Shown here piece by piece: positions 25,693-34,943 of a stretch of 64,000 bases of DNA; within the stretch, counting starts at the first letter, position 1, and each line of letters begins with the position of its first letter. Position numbers and translations under genes: made by a program. Source of the DNA: JBQTII01 sp052387905 (lineage in GTDB: Bacteria > Actinomycetota > Actinomycetes > Sporichthyales > Sporichthyaceae); contig JBQTIR010000010.1 in the NCBI GenBank assembly GCA_052387905.1, positions 124,001-188,000 on the forward strand. Direction: 5' to 3'. The notes under the pieces are model-generated. The model made no database searches. It saw only the letters and a program-made list of their open reading frames with translations, and had not been told where the DNA came from.

Positions 25693-26382
25693 TCAGGGTG
25701 GGCTCTCGCGCAGGACGTAGCCGACTCCGCGGACCGTGTGCACCACGCGCGGGCCGCCGTCGGACTCGGTCTTGCGGCGCAGGTAGCCGACGTAGACCTC
25801 GAGGGAGTTGGCCGTGGTGGGGAAGTCGAAGCCCCAGACCTCCTCGAGGATTCTCTCCCGGGTGAGGACCTCGCGCGGGTGGCGCAGGAACAGCTCCAGC
25901 AGGGCGAACTCCGTCCGCGTCAGGCGTACCTGGTGTCCGCTGCGGCGCACTTCGCGGGTGGTGGTGTTGAGCGAGAGGTCGGCGAACGTCAGCGCTGGCG
26001 CACCGCCGGGGGTCTCGAGAGGGTGGGAGCGGCGCAGCAGGGCACGCAGGCGCGCCAGCAGCTCCTCCAGCGCGAAGGGCTTGGTCAGGTAATCATCGGC
26101 CCCGGCGTCGAGACCGGCGACGCGGTCCTCGACGGCGTCGCGGGCAGTGAGCACCAGGACCGGCACGTCGTTGCCGGCGGCTCGCAGTGCCCGGCAGGCT
26201 TCCAGGCCGCCCATGCGCGGCATCATCACGTCGAGCACGAGGGCGTCCGGGTGCGTTGTGGCCACCTGGCCCAACGCCTCGACGCCGTCGGCCGCGAGAT
26301 GCACGTCGTAGCCGTTGAAGGTCAGCGATCGCCGCAGCGACTCCCGGACCGCCCGGTCGTCGTCGACCACGAGGATGCGCAT
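25693..26382 (-). CDS. mprA: OmpR-family response regulator, MprA-like
   Basis: A 229-residue two-component regulator. Receiver domain: acidic pocket in VVDDD (7-9), phospho-acceptor Asp51 (LVLDVMMPRMGG), LTA Thr and the Lys of TKPFALEELLAR. A C-terminal winged helix (about 130-225) contains LTRTEFALLELFLRHPREVLTRE and VYVGYLRRK. The start at MRILVVDDD is chosen over an upstream Met that adds nine residues without homology. With MprB it would sense envelope stress and activate htrA/pepD and perhaps the penicillin-binding protein. Its start is four bases from the dinB stop. Confidence 0.93.
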   Translation of the reverse strand: MRILVVDDDRAVRESLRRSLTFNGYDVHLAADGVEALGQVATTHPDALVLDVMMPRMGGLEACRALRAAGNDVPVLVLTARDAVEDRVAGLDAGADDYLTKPFALEELLARLRALLRRSHPLETPGGAPALTFADLSLNTTTREVRRSGHQVRLTRTEFALLELFLRHPREVLTRERILEEVWGFDFPTTANSLEVYVGYLRRKTESDGGPRVVHTVRGVGYVLRESPP

Positions 26383-26386
26383 GGCC

Positions 26387-27727
26387 TCATCCTGCCTGAC
26401 CAGTGCCATCGTCTGGCGATACCAGCAGACGCGCCGTCAGATCGGGGTCGTCGGTGGCGAAGGTGCGGACCGGACCGGGCGGGGTGTGGCGGGTCTCGAA
26501 GCGCACCGTGACCCGCCCCAGACCCGATCCCCAGACCCAGCCGTCGCCGTGGGCCGCGTGGGTGACGTCCTGGCCGGGGAACCAGCGCCGCAACTGCTCG
26601 GGGGGATCGGCGGCCACGGGGAGCCCAGGGGCCGCCGCACGCGGTGCCGCGAGGTCGTCCGGGTCGGCGAAGAGGTCTTCCTGGGTCCAGTCCACCAGGC
26701 CGGAGACGCCCACCCCGAGCAGGCGGATGCCGTCGGTGGTGTCGACCTCGGTGAGCAGGCGACGGGCGGTCGCGGCCACGGTGCGCGCGTCGTCGGTGGG
26801 GCCGGGCAGGGTCATGGACCGGGTCTGGGAGCTGAAGTCGTGCCGGCGAATCTTGAGGGTGACCGTCCGCCCGGACAACCCGGTCGTGCGCAGCCGGTCC
26901 GTGACCCGCCTCGCCATCCGTTCGCAGACCTCCTGGAGGAGGGCGCGCTCGACGACGTCGCGCTCGAAGGTGTCCTCCACCGAGATGGACTTTGACTCCC
27001 GATGTGGGCTGACCGGGCGCTCGTCGCGGCCGTTGGCCAGCGCGTGCAGGCCGCGGCCATGCGCCTGGCCGAGCAGGGTGACAAGTTCGGCCTCGTCGGC
27101 GCCGGCAAGATCGGCGACGGTAGTCAGACCGGCGCGGTGCAGGCGCTCTGCCGTGGCCGGGCCGACACCCCAGAGTTTGCGCACCGGCATCGGGTGCAGC
27201 AGCGCCAGCTCGGTACCGGGGTCGATGACCACCAGCCCGTCGGGTTTGTCGAGGTCGGAGGCAAGCTTCGCGATCAGCTTCGAGGTCCCGGCGCCGACGG
27301 AGGCGGTGAGCCCGGTGGCCGTGTGGATGTCGGCGCGCAATGCGGTGGCCACCGCCCTGATCCGCCTTGAGTCCCACCCGGTGCCGACGGCGGCCAGATC
27401 GACGAAGGCTTCATCGAGCGAGAGGGGCTCGATGACGGGGCTCAGTTCCCGCAGCAGCCCCATGACGATCCTTGAGGCCTCGCGATAGGCCCCGAAGCGG
27501 CCGCCGAGGAACGCCGCGTGCGGGCAGAGGGCTCGCGCCTGACCTGCGGGCATCGCCGAACCGACACCGAAGGCCCGGGCCTCGTAGGAGGCGGCGGCGA
27601 CCACGCCCCGCGCCCCTACCCCCCCGACGACGACCGGCTTGCCCCGCAACGAGGGCTTGTCCCGCTGCTCGACGGCGGCGAAGAACGCATCCATGTCCAC
27701 GTGCAGGACAGAAGGCTCTAGGCGCAC
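26387..27727 (-). CDS. dinB: DNA polymerase IV (Y family)
   Basis: Translesion polymerase of 446 residues. The palm carries LHVDMDAFFAAVEQ (metal Asp) and PLSLDEAFVDL (catalytic DE), followed by a thumb with helix-hairpin-helix (LWGVGPATAERL) and the little finger domain ending about residue 350. The C-terminal extension lacks a recognisable beta-clamp box; I did not find QL[SD]LF. The GTG at 27727 begins VRLEPSVLHVDMD, the natural family start. No LexA box was seen upstream, unlike many dinB genes; copy B2 of the 73-bp repeat begins 30 bases before the start. Confidence 0.93.
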   Translation of the reverse strand: MRLEPSVLHVDMDAFFAAVEQRDKPSLRGKPVVVGGVGARGVVAAASYEARAFGVGSAMPAGQARALCPHAAFLGGRFGAYREASRIVMGLLRELSPVIEPLSLDEAFVDLAAVGTGWDSRRIRAVATALRADIHTATGLTASVGAGTSKLIAKLASDLDKPDGLVVIDPGTELALLHPMPVRKLWGVGPATAERLHRAGLTTVADLAGADEAELVTLLGQAHGRGLHALANGRDERPVSPHRESKSISVEDTFERDVVERALLQEVCERMARRVTDRLRTTGLSGRTVTLKIRRHDFSSQTRSMTLPGPTDDARTVAATARRLLTEVDTTDGIRLLGVGVSGLVDWTQEDLFADPDDLAAPRAAAPGLPVAADPPEQLRRWFPGQDVTHAAHGDGWVWGSGLGRVTVRFETRHTPPGPVRTFATDDPDLTARLLVSPDDGTGQAG

Positions 27728-27756
27728 CGGTCCATCATGGCGGTCGGCCCTCGGGC

Positions 27757-27829
27757 GGCATCCATGCCCAAAAGGCCGCGACACGCCGTAGGGGCCGCGG
27801 CGTGTCGCAGCAGTTCAGGCATCCATGCC
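27757..27829. repeat. Family B 73-bp element, copy B2
   Basis: Outer blocks GGCATCCATGCC at both ends (27757-27768, 27818-27829) and inner arms GCGACACGCCG (27778-27788) and CGGCGTGTCGC (27798-27808), all with 9-base spacers, 73 bp in total. The outer block has CC in the middle where B1 and B3 have GC. It lies between dinB and the small anchored-protein gene, both on the minus strand. Confidence 0.9.
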
Positions 27830-27839
27830 GCGCGATAGC

Positions 27840-28325
27840 TCAGACGGAGATGGTTGCCGGCTCGGAGGCCTCGCCGGTCGCGGTGTCCGCGACGCGGAAG
27901 GTGTTCTCGCCGGTGCGGCTGGTCTTGACCCACACCGAGTAACTGCCGTCGGCGCCAATCGTGGTCTGCGCGGGGAAGTCGGACCAGGATCCGGACTGCT
28001 TGCGCTGCACGATGATCTTCGTCCCGGGCTTGAGCCCGGCTGCGAGTCCGGAAATGACGATGCGGCCGGTGCTCTTCTCGAAGACCGCCTGGGCGGTCCA
28101 GGAGTCAACCGGTGCCTGGTCGGGCTTGGCCTTGGCCTCCTTGGCCTTCTCGGCCTCGCGCTTGGCGGCCGCGGCCTCGTCGCGCAGGTCCTTGGCGGTG
28201 ATGCCGGCCGGTTCGAAGGCGGCCGAACCGCCGCCGCTGAACGCGCCGATTCCGCCGCCGACGATCCCGATGATGAAGGCGGCCACCAGAGCGGCGACGA
28301 TGTGCCGGGGTTGAACTGAAGACAT
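27840..28325 (-). CDS. Small membrane-anchored protein, unknown
   Basis: A 161-residue protein with one N-terminal membrane helix rich in Gly/Ile (HIVAALVAAFIIGIVGGGIG, residues 8-27), a charged Ala/Lys/Glu coiled segment (about 43-68, KDLRDEAAAAKREAEKAKEAKA in part), and a C-terminal beta-rich extracellular domain (about 75-161, VISGLAAGLKPGTKIIVQRK) that looks like an Ig- or fibronectin-like fold. I do not recognise the family. A surface or envelope role is inferred from topology and the nearby envelope-stress genes. Confidence 0.7.
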   Translation of the reverse strand: MSSVQPRHIVAALVAAFIIGIVGGGIGAFSGGGSAAFEPAGITAKDLRDEAAAAKREAEKAKEAKAKPDQAPVDSWTAQAVFEKSTGRIVISGLAAGLKPGTKIIVQRKQSGSWSDFPAQTTIGADGSYSVWVKTSRTGENTFRVADTATGEASEPATISV

Positions 28326-28464
28326 GACGCGATCCTGACGTGCTCGGGCCGCCCCGGTGTGTCACAGGGCTGGCGTGATGTCGACGAAGAGCTCAGAATA
28401 AGCGGTTCTGTCAGCGGTGATACCCGCAGTGAGCACTCCTACGCCGATGCCTGCTCCCGCGGGC

Positions 28465-31400
28465 CTATTCCAGTGGCGCGGGTCCGAATCCGCCGCCGCC
28501 TGGAGTTTCGACCACCAGCACGTCACCGGCGCCCGCCTCGATGCGGTCGCAGCCGGCCAGCTCCACCACCGTGCCGTCGGCGCGCACGAGCCGGTTGCGG
28601 CCGAGCGCGCCGGGCGACCCGCCCGCCATCCCGTAGGGCGGGATCCGGCGGTGCGAGGACAACACGCTGATGGTGACCGCTTCGGTGAACCGCAGCCGGC
28701 GCCTGGCCCCGTCGCCGCCGCGGAACTCACCCTCGCCGCCGCTACCGGACCGGATCGAGAAGTCCTCGACGAGGACCGGGAAGCGTTCCTCCAGGACCTC
28801 GGGATCGGTCAGGCGGGAGTTGGTCATGTGGGTCTGCACGGCAGCCGTCCCGTGGTAGCCCTGGCCGGCGCCGGAACCCGACGCCACCGTCTCGTAGTAC
28901 TGCGCCCGGGTATTGCCGAAGGTCACGTTGTTCATCGTGCCGCTGCCCTCCGCCGCCACCCCGAGCGCGGCGTAGAGCGCACCGGTGACCGCCTGGGAGG
29001 TCTCGACGTTGCCTGCGACGACCGCCGCGGGATAGCGCGGGGAGAGCATCGTGTGCGGCGGAATCACGATGTGCAGCGGGCGCAGGCAGCCGTCGTTGAG
29101 CGGAATGTCGGAGTCCACCAGCGTGCGGAAGACGTAGAGGACGGCGGCGGTGACCACCGAGGACGGTGCGTTGAAGTTGGTCGCCAGGACGGCGGACGTG
29201 CCGGTGAAGTCGATCGTCGCTTCCCGGAGGCGGCGGTCCACCCGGACGGCTACCTCGATGACCGCCCCGGAGTCGCACTCGTAGCGGTAGTGCCCGTCGC
29301 TCAGGGCGTCGATCACCCGGCGGACCGCGTCGGCGGCGTTGTCCTGCACGTGTGCCATGTACGCGCTCACGACGTCAACGCCGTGCCGATGGGTCGCCCG
29401 GGCCAGCTCGGCAATGCCCTTGGCGTTTGCCGCGACCTGGGCCCGCAGGTCTGCCAGGTTCACCTGCGGTGCCCGCGACGGGTAGGGCCCGGCGGTGAGC
29501 AGCGCCAGGGTCCCGGTGTGGTCGAACTCACCGGCCCGCACGAGCAGGTGGGCGTCCAGGCGCACGCCCTCCTCGTCGAGGATGGTGCTGTCGGCCGGCA
29601 TCGAGCCGGGCTGATGCCGCCGATCTCGGCGTGGTGCCCTCGGGAAGCGACGAAGAACAGCGGGACCTGCTCGTGCGGCTGCGCCAGGTCGAGGTCGGCG
29701 GCAAAGACCGGGGAGACCACCGTGACGTCGGGCAGATGGGTGCCGCCGCGGTAGGGATCGTTGAGTGCGTAAGCGTCGCCGGGCCGCATCCGCGGGCCGT
29801 GGCGTTCGCGGACGGCGGCGACGCTCGCCCCCATGGAGCCCAGATGCACCGGCATGTGCGGGGCGTTGGCCACCAGGTGCCCGCCCGAATCGAAGACCGC
29901 GCAGGAGAAGTCGAGACGTTCGGCGATGTTCACCGACTGGGCGGTCGCCTGCAGTCGTGCGCCCATCTGCTCCGCGATAGCCATGAACAGGTTGGCGAAG
30001 ATCTCCAGCTGCACCGGGTCCGGGTGGGCGTCGTCGGGGGAGGGGAACGCGTTTTCGCGCGCGGCCCGCGGCTCGGGCGCCGGCTCCGCGCGGCGTAGCT
30101 CCAGGTGCCCGCTCGGCAGCGCTGTGGCGACCCACCCGGGCTCGACGATGGTGCTCGCGCCATCCTCGATGAGCATCGCCGGTCCGGGCAGCAGCTCGCC
30201 GGCGCGCAGCTCGCAGCGGGCGAGCAGCGCGGCCTGGGTCCAGGCGCCTTCGGCGTACATCGCGACCTGGCCGCGGGCGACCGGTCGGCTTGCGGCCATG
30301 GGTGCGCGCAGGGCGGCGTCGTCGTGTTCGGCCGCCGCGGCGGTGACGGTGACCGAATCGACCGTCAACGGGCGATCGAGGGTGAAGGAGAACCGGCGCC
30401 GATGGGCGGCGGCGAACTGCGCTCTCATCTGCGCTGCGCTGCCCAGGTCCACCTCGAGGGGTGTCTCGGTGCCGTCGTAGCGGAGCAGGACCCGGGCGTC
30501 GGCGGTGATGGCGCCGCCGGTGTCGGCGAGGGCCGCCGCGGCCTCGACGCGCAGGTCGGCCGCGACCTCGTCGAGCCACGCGGTCGAGCCGTCAAGGGCT
30601 CGCCCGACGGCGCGGCTCAGGCGCCGGGTCAGGTCGGCGCTGCCGATGCCGACGGCGCACAGCAGGCCCGCGAGCGGGGGCACCAGCACGGTCCGCATCT
30701 GGAGTGCGTCCGCGACCTCGCACGCGTGCTGGCCGCCGGCCCCGCCGAAGGCCACCAGCGTGTAGGCGGCGGGGTCGCGGCCCTTGCCGACCGTGATGCG
30801 CCGGATCGCGTCGGCCATGGTCGCGACGGCCACCGTCCGGAACCCGGCGGCGGTGGCCTCGACCGACGATGCCTGCGGGGTGAGCGCGCTAAGCCCCGCC
30901 CGGGCGGCTGCCGGGTCGAGCCGCGCGTATCCGGAGGTGCCGAAGACCGCCGGGAAATGCTCGGGCGCGATCCGGCCGAGGACGAGGTTGGCATCGGTCA
31001 GGGTGGCCGGTCCGCCGCGCCCGTAACAGGCCGGGCCCGGGTCCGCACCGGCCGAGGCCGGTCCCACCCGGAAGCGAGCATCGCGCACGGACAGCAGTGA
31101 GCCGCCGCCGGCGGCGACGGTGTGGATGTCGAGCATCGGCACCGCGACCGCGAAGCCGCCGATCGTCGTCTCGGTGAGCCGGTCGATCTCCCCGGCGACC
31201 GCGCAGACGTCGGTCGAGGTCCCGCCCATGTCGAAGCCGATCACCGCGGGGTGGCCGGCCAGGGCCGCCGAGCGCGCCATCCCGACCACCCCGGCGGCCG
31301 GGCCCGAGAGCACGGCGTCCTTACCCCGCACCTGGTCTGCGGTGACCAGACCCCCATGGGAGGTCATCACCAGAACCCGCACCCCGGGCAGGGCCCCGCG

Positions 31401-32107
31401 CAGCTCGTTGAGGTAGGAGCGCAGCACCGGGGACAGGTAGGCGTCCAGCACGGCGGTCCCGCCCCGGGTCACGAGTTTGCGCACTGTCGCCACTTGCGCG
31501 GAGCACGTGACCTCGGCGAATCCCACCTTGCGGGCCAGACGGGCGACCGCCTGCTCGTGGGCCGGGTTGCGATGCGCATGCATGCCGACCACCGCCACGG
31601 ACTCCATGCCCTCCGCGAGCGCCCGGCGGAGCTCAGGCTCGCCAGGTCGGGGGCGCAGCGGACCTCGCCGGCGGCACCGACCCGTTCGCTCATCGCGATG
31701 ACCCGCTCGGATAGCGGATCGGGTCGCCGGATCCGCCGGTCGAAGATGCGCGGACGATTCTGGAAGCCGATGGTGAGCGCGTCGGTGAACCCGGCGGTGA
31801 TGACCAGCGCGGTGCGGGCGCCGCGGCGGGTCAGCAGTGCGTTCGTGGCCACCGTCGTGCCGACCCGGACCTCGCTGATCCGCGTCGCCGGCAACGGGGC
31901 GTTGCGCGGAACCTGCAGCAGGTCCGCGATGCCGGCCAGGGTGGCGTCGGCGTACCGGTCCGGATCGGCCGAGAGCAGCTTGTGGGTGTGAATCTGCCCC
32001 GCCGGGTCGCGTGCCACGAGGTCGGTGAACGTACCCCCGCGGTCGACCCAGAACTGCCACCCGTCGGAGTGCTGACCCGCCGCGGCGCTGGTGTGAAAAC
32101 CTTTCAC
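28465..32107 (-). pseudogene. One-chain 5-oxoprolinase (HyuA-HyuB fusion) broken by two frameshifts
   Basis: Reading through both shifts gives about 1,214 residues, the size of ATP-dependent 5-oxoprolinase/N-methylhydantoinase. The HyuA part begins at a GTG (32107, GAGG five bases upstream): WVDRGGTFTDLVARDPAGQ, then VGTTVATNALLTRRGARTAL. Near 31640 the frame changes by one base (after CAPDLAS; resumes PELRRALAEGMES), and GFDMGGTSTDVCAV follows. The HyuB part runs from about 30000; near 29612 a second one-base change falls within GGIS/PGSMPADST. Both sites look like the loss of one C from a C-run. Either the gene is decayed or the assembly has two homopolymer errors. It is divergent from the ABC transporter. 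Confidence 0.82.
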
Positions 32108-32242
32108 CACTTCCTCAACTTCCAACCCGCGTGCCTCCACAGTTCCATCTAGTCCCAGGGGTAACTTCGAGGCAGCGCGATCCCTGGCGACGGGTACGGC
32201 GCCAGGAATTCGCACGTCGGATGAGGAAGGGCGGCCGCAACG

Positions 32243-33346
32243 ATGATCCAGGCTCGCGACCTGCGCAAGACCTACGGGGGCCTCGCCGCCGTGGATGACC
32301 TCTCGTTCGACGTCACGCCCGGCCTGGTCACCGGGTTCCTCGGCCCCAATGGCGCGGGCAAGTCGACCACGATCCGCCTCATGCTGGGGCTGGACTCCGG
32401 CGAGGGCACCACGCTGTTCGACGGTGTGCGCTACCGGGACCTGCGCCACCCGCTGCGCGAGGTCGGCGCGGTCCTCGACGAGCGGTGCTTTCACCCGGGC
32501 CGGCGGGCCCGGAGCCACCTGATGATGCTCGCCGCCTCCCAGGGCATCGGGCGCGCCCGGGTCGACGAGGTCATCGAGTGGGTGGGGCTCGGTCCCGTCG
32601 CCCGCAAGCGCACCCGGCACTACTCGCTCGGCATGACCCAGCGCCTGGCCCTGGCCGCGGCCTTGCTCGGTGACCCGCGCGTGCTGATTCTCGACGAGCC
32701 GGCCAACGGGCTGGACCCGGCGGGCATCCAGTGGCTGCGGGGCTTCCTCAAAGCGTTCGCCGCCGAGGGCCGTGCGGTGTTCGTGTCCAGCCACCAGCTC
32801 GGCGAGATGGCCCAGATCGCCGATCACCTGATCGTCATCGATCACGGTCGCCTCGTCGCCGATGAGCCGACCGAGGTCTTCGCCGGTCGCAGTTCGCGGG
32901 CGAACCGGGTCCTGGTCCGCACCCCGCACGTGGAGCGCATGCGCCGCCTGCTCACCGAGGTGGGCGCGGCGGTCGAGCGTTGCGAGGACCACCAGCTCGC
33001 GGTCGGCGGCGTCGACAAGGCCCTGATCGGCGAGCTGGCGTTCCGCAACGGCATCGTCCTGCACGAGCTCACCGTCACCTCGGCCCCGCTGGAGGATGCC
33101 TTCCTGGAGCTCACCTCCCCGGGCCGGCACTCCCGCATCGAGGCCTTCATTCCCGCTCAGGCGACGGATTCCCTCCGGACTCAGGCGGTCGTGGCCGACC
33201 TCGCCGCAGGTGACTGCTGGGAGGCCAGCGGCTCCGCGTGGGGACTCGATGAGCAGGAAACCCAAGCCTTTGACCTCACTGAGGTACGGAACGCGATCTC
33301 GCATGACACCGGACCCCGTCACGCCGCCGGAAAGGGTGTGCGATGA
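32243..33346 (+). CDS. ABC transporter ATP-binding protein
   Basis: A 367-residue ATPase of the CcmA/NatA type driving an export permease. Walker A GPNGAGKST (about 34-42), the Q-loop position replaced by the VLDERCFHPGRRA stretch, signature YSLGMTQRLALA (about 128), Walker B LILDEPANGLDP (about 150) and switch His in SSHQL. A C-terminal extension of roughly 65 residues after position 300 has no known domain. It overlaps the permease ATG. The substrate is unknown; related pairs serve bacitracin/lantibiotic resistance or antibiotic export. Confidence 0.9.
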   Translation: MIQARDLRKTYGGLAAVDDLSFDVTPGLVTGFLGPNGAGKSTTIRLMLGLDSGEGTTLFDGVRYRDLRHPLREVGAVLDERCFHPGRRARSHLMMLAASQGIGRARVDEVIEWVGLGPVARKRTRHYSLGMTQRLALAAALLGDPRVLILDEPANGLDPAGIQWLRGFLKAFAAEGRAVFVSSHQLGEMAQIADHLIVIDHGRLVADEPTEVFAGRSSRANRVLVRTPHVERMRRLLTEVGAAVERCEDHQLAVGGVDKALIGELAFRNGIVLHELTVTSAPLEDAFLELTSPGRHSRIEAFIPAQATDSLRTQAVVADLAAGDCWEASGSAWGLDEQETQAFDLTEVRNAISHDTGPRHAAGKGVR

Positions 33347-34161
33347 GCACGCTGACTCGTTCTTGCCTGGGTGCCCTGCGGCTGGAGTGGATCCGGCTGC
33401 GCTCCTTGCGCTCGACCTGGACGCTCGCCCTGCTCGCCCTGCTGACCGCCGGCGGCGTGGCGTGGTTCGTCGCCCGGGACATCTCCAGCGGCATCGAGCA
33501 GATCTCCGACCAGTCCACGGTGCTGAGCCTGCTGACCGGCGCGGCCGACCTCGGCCCGGTCTCGGTCATCGCGATCCTGGCTGGTCTCGTCGGCGTGCTC
33601 GCCTTCGGCTCCGAATATCGCCACGGTCTGATGCCCGCGACGTTGGTCGCGGTGCCCCGCCGGGGTGCGCTGCTCGCCGCTAAGCTGGCGGTCCTCGCCG
33701 CCTTCGCCGGCCTGCTCGCCGTTGCCTGCGTCGCCGTCGCCTACGCCGTCGGCCGGGTCGAGATCGGCAGCGCCTGGACCACTTCGGTCCTCACTGAGGG
33801 CCAGGTCGCCCGCGCCCTGGCCGGTTACGTCGGCCTGGTCGTCCTGACCGCGGTGCTCGGGGCCGGATTAGCCGCCATCGTGCGCAGCATCCCCGTCGCA
33901 GCCATCGCCTTACTGGCCATCCCGGCCGTGCTCGAACCCGCCCTGGTGTGGGTCGGGACCCGCTCCGGGTTGCCGGTGGGCGACGCCGAGTCCTACCTGC
34001 CGTTCACCGCGGGTGTGCAGATGCTCCAGGTCCCCGGCGCCTCGGGGCCGGCCGAGGGGGTGACCTCGCTGGATTCCCTGCTCGCCGGGGGAGTGCTCGC
34101 GGCCTTCGTCGCGTTGGTAGCCCTCGTCGCCGCGGGGATGTTCGCCCGACGCGACGCCTGA
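33343..34161 (+). CDS. ABC-2 type permease
   Basis: Integral membrane partner of the preceding ATPase, 272 residues with about six hydrophobic segments (around 27-45, 70-90, 108-133, 152-175, 180-200, 245-266). An ATGA overlap couples it to the ATPase gene. The N-terminal LRLEWIRLRSLRSTW amphipathic stretch and the FGSEYRHGLMPATL loop are common in bacterial two-component exporters of the ABC-2 group. No accessory protein follows. Confidence 0.88.
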   Translation: MSTLTRSCLGALRLEWIRLRSLRSTWTLALLALLTAGGVAWFVARDISSGIEQISDQSTVLSLLTGAADLGPVSVIAILAGLVGVLAFGSEYRHGLMPATLVAVPRRGALLAAKLAVLAAFAGLLAVACVAVAYAVGRVEIGSAWTTSVLTEGQVARALAGYVGLVVLTAVLGAGLAAIVRSIPVAAIALLAIPAVLEPALVWVGTRSGLPVGDAESYLPFTAGVQMLQVPGASGPAEGVTSLDSLLAGGVLAAFVALVALVAAGMFARRDA

Positions 34162-34192
34162 ACCGCACTGGTGTGGATGGCAGGATTCCGCC

Positions 34193-34759
34193 ATGGCCTT
34201 CCACATCACCAACGACCCGGCCGCGGATGCCGTTCTCGACGAGTACCCGCTCGCGGTCGTCATCGGGATGCAGCTCGACCAGCAGTATCCGATCGAGCAC
34301 GCCTTCCGGGGCGGCTGGAAGATCCTGACCCGGTTCGGGACCTTGGAGACCGCCGCGATCGCCGCCGCCGAGCCCGAGGCCTTCAAGGCGCTGTGCTCGC
34401 ACACGCCGGCGATCCACCGGTTCCCCGGCGCCAAGGCTGCCGCGGTGCAGAAGCTCGCGGCGCTGGTCGAGTCCGACTACGACGGCGACCCCACGCGGAT
34501 CTGGACCGAGGCCAGCAGCGGGGACGACCTGGTGCAGCGACTTGCAGCGCTGCCGGCTTTCGGCCCGCAAACGTCGAAGATCTTCGTCGCTCTGCTCGGC
34601 AAGCAACTGGGCGTGCAGCCGCGCGGCTGGAAGGCCGCGGCAGGGGACTACGCCCTGAAGGGATATCGATCCGTCGCCGACGTCACCGGGCCGGAATCGC
34701 TGGTCAAGGTCCGGGAACATAAAAAGGCGATGAAGGCCAAGGCCAAGGTCGGATCCTGA
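34193..34759 (+). CDS. HhH-GPD family protein, putative base-excision repair
   Basis: A 188-residue protein of the small actinobacterial HhH-GPD group (MAFHITNDPAADAVLDE... start, VIGMQLDQQYPIEHAFRG). A helix-hairpin-helix-like segment LAALPAFGPQTSKIFVALLG lies at about 117-136 with the following DYALKGYRSVADV. The canonical catalytic Lys/Asp pair of Nth or AlkA is not obvious and there is no iron-sulfur cluster, so DNA glycosylase activity is unproven. It lies between the ABC transporter and sigA. Confidence 0.82.
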   Translation: MAFHITNDPAADAVLDEYPLAVVIGMQLDQQYPIEHAFRGGWKILTRFGTLETAAIAAAEPEAFKALCSHTPAIHRFPGAKAAAVQKLAALVESDYDGDPTRIWTEASSGDDLVQRLAALPAFGPQTSKIFVALLGKQLGVQPRGWKAAAGDYALKGYRSVADVTGPESLVKVREHKKAMKAKAKVGS

Positions 34760-34883
34760 CGCTCCCATCCATGATCTGTCTCACTCTGTAGGCGGGTCGA
34801 CACGCCCCGATCCGACACCAGCGGCGAACACGTGCCAAAATGCAGGGCGCCGCGGAAGAGTCGACGCCCGTTTTGGGCGCTTT

Positions 34884-34918
34884 CCCCCCGGGCGCGTCCC
34901 CCGGGTTTGCCCCCCGGG
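34884..34918 (+). repeat. Three phased C(5-6)GGG blocks upstream of sigA
   Basis: CCCCCCGGG (34884-34892), CCCCCGGG (34898-34905) and CCCCCCGGG (34910-34918) are spaced 14 and 12 bases apart and end 25 bases before the sigA start, so they lie in its 5' leader or promoter. Each block is itself palindromic (CCCGGG). Role unknown. The 184-base gap from 34760 otherwise shows only an AT-rich CAAAAT at 34836, a weak -10 candidate. Confidence 0.4.
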
Positions 34919-34943
34919 CGTGTTGATCGTCGAGAGGTTGTTC

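Noticed and set aside
28465..32107. Programmed ribosomal frameshifting in the 5-oxoprolinase
   Set aside because: Two separate shifts at sites without a classic slippery heptamer; single-base loss in C-runs explains both better.
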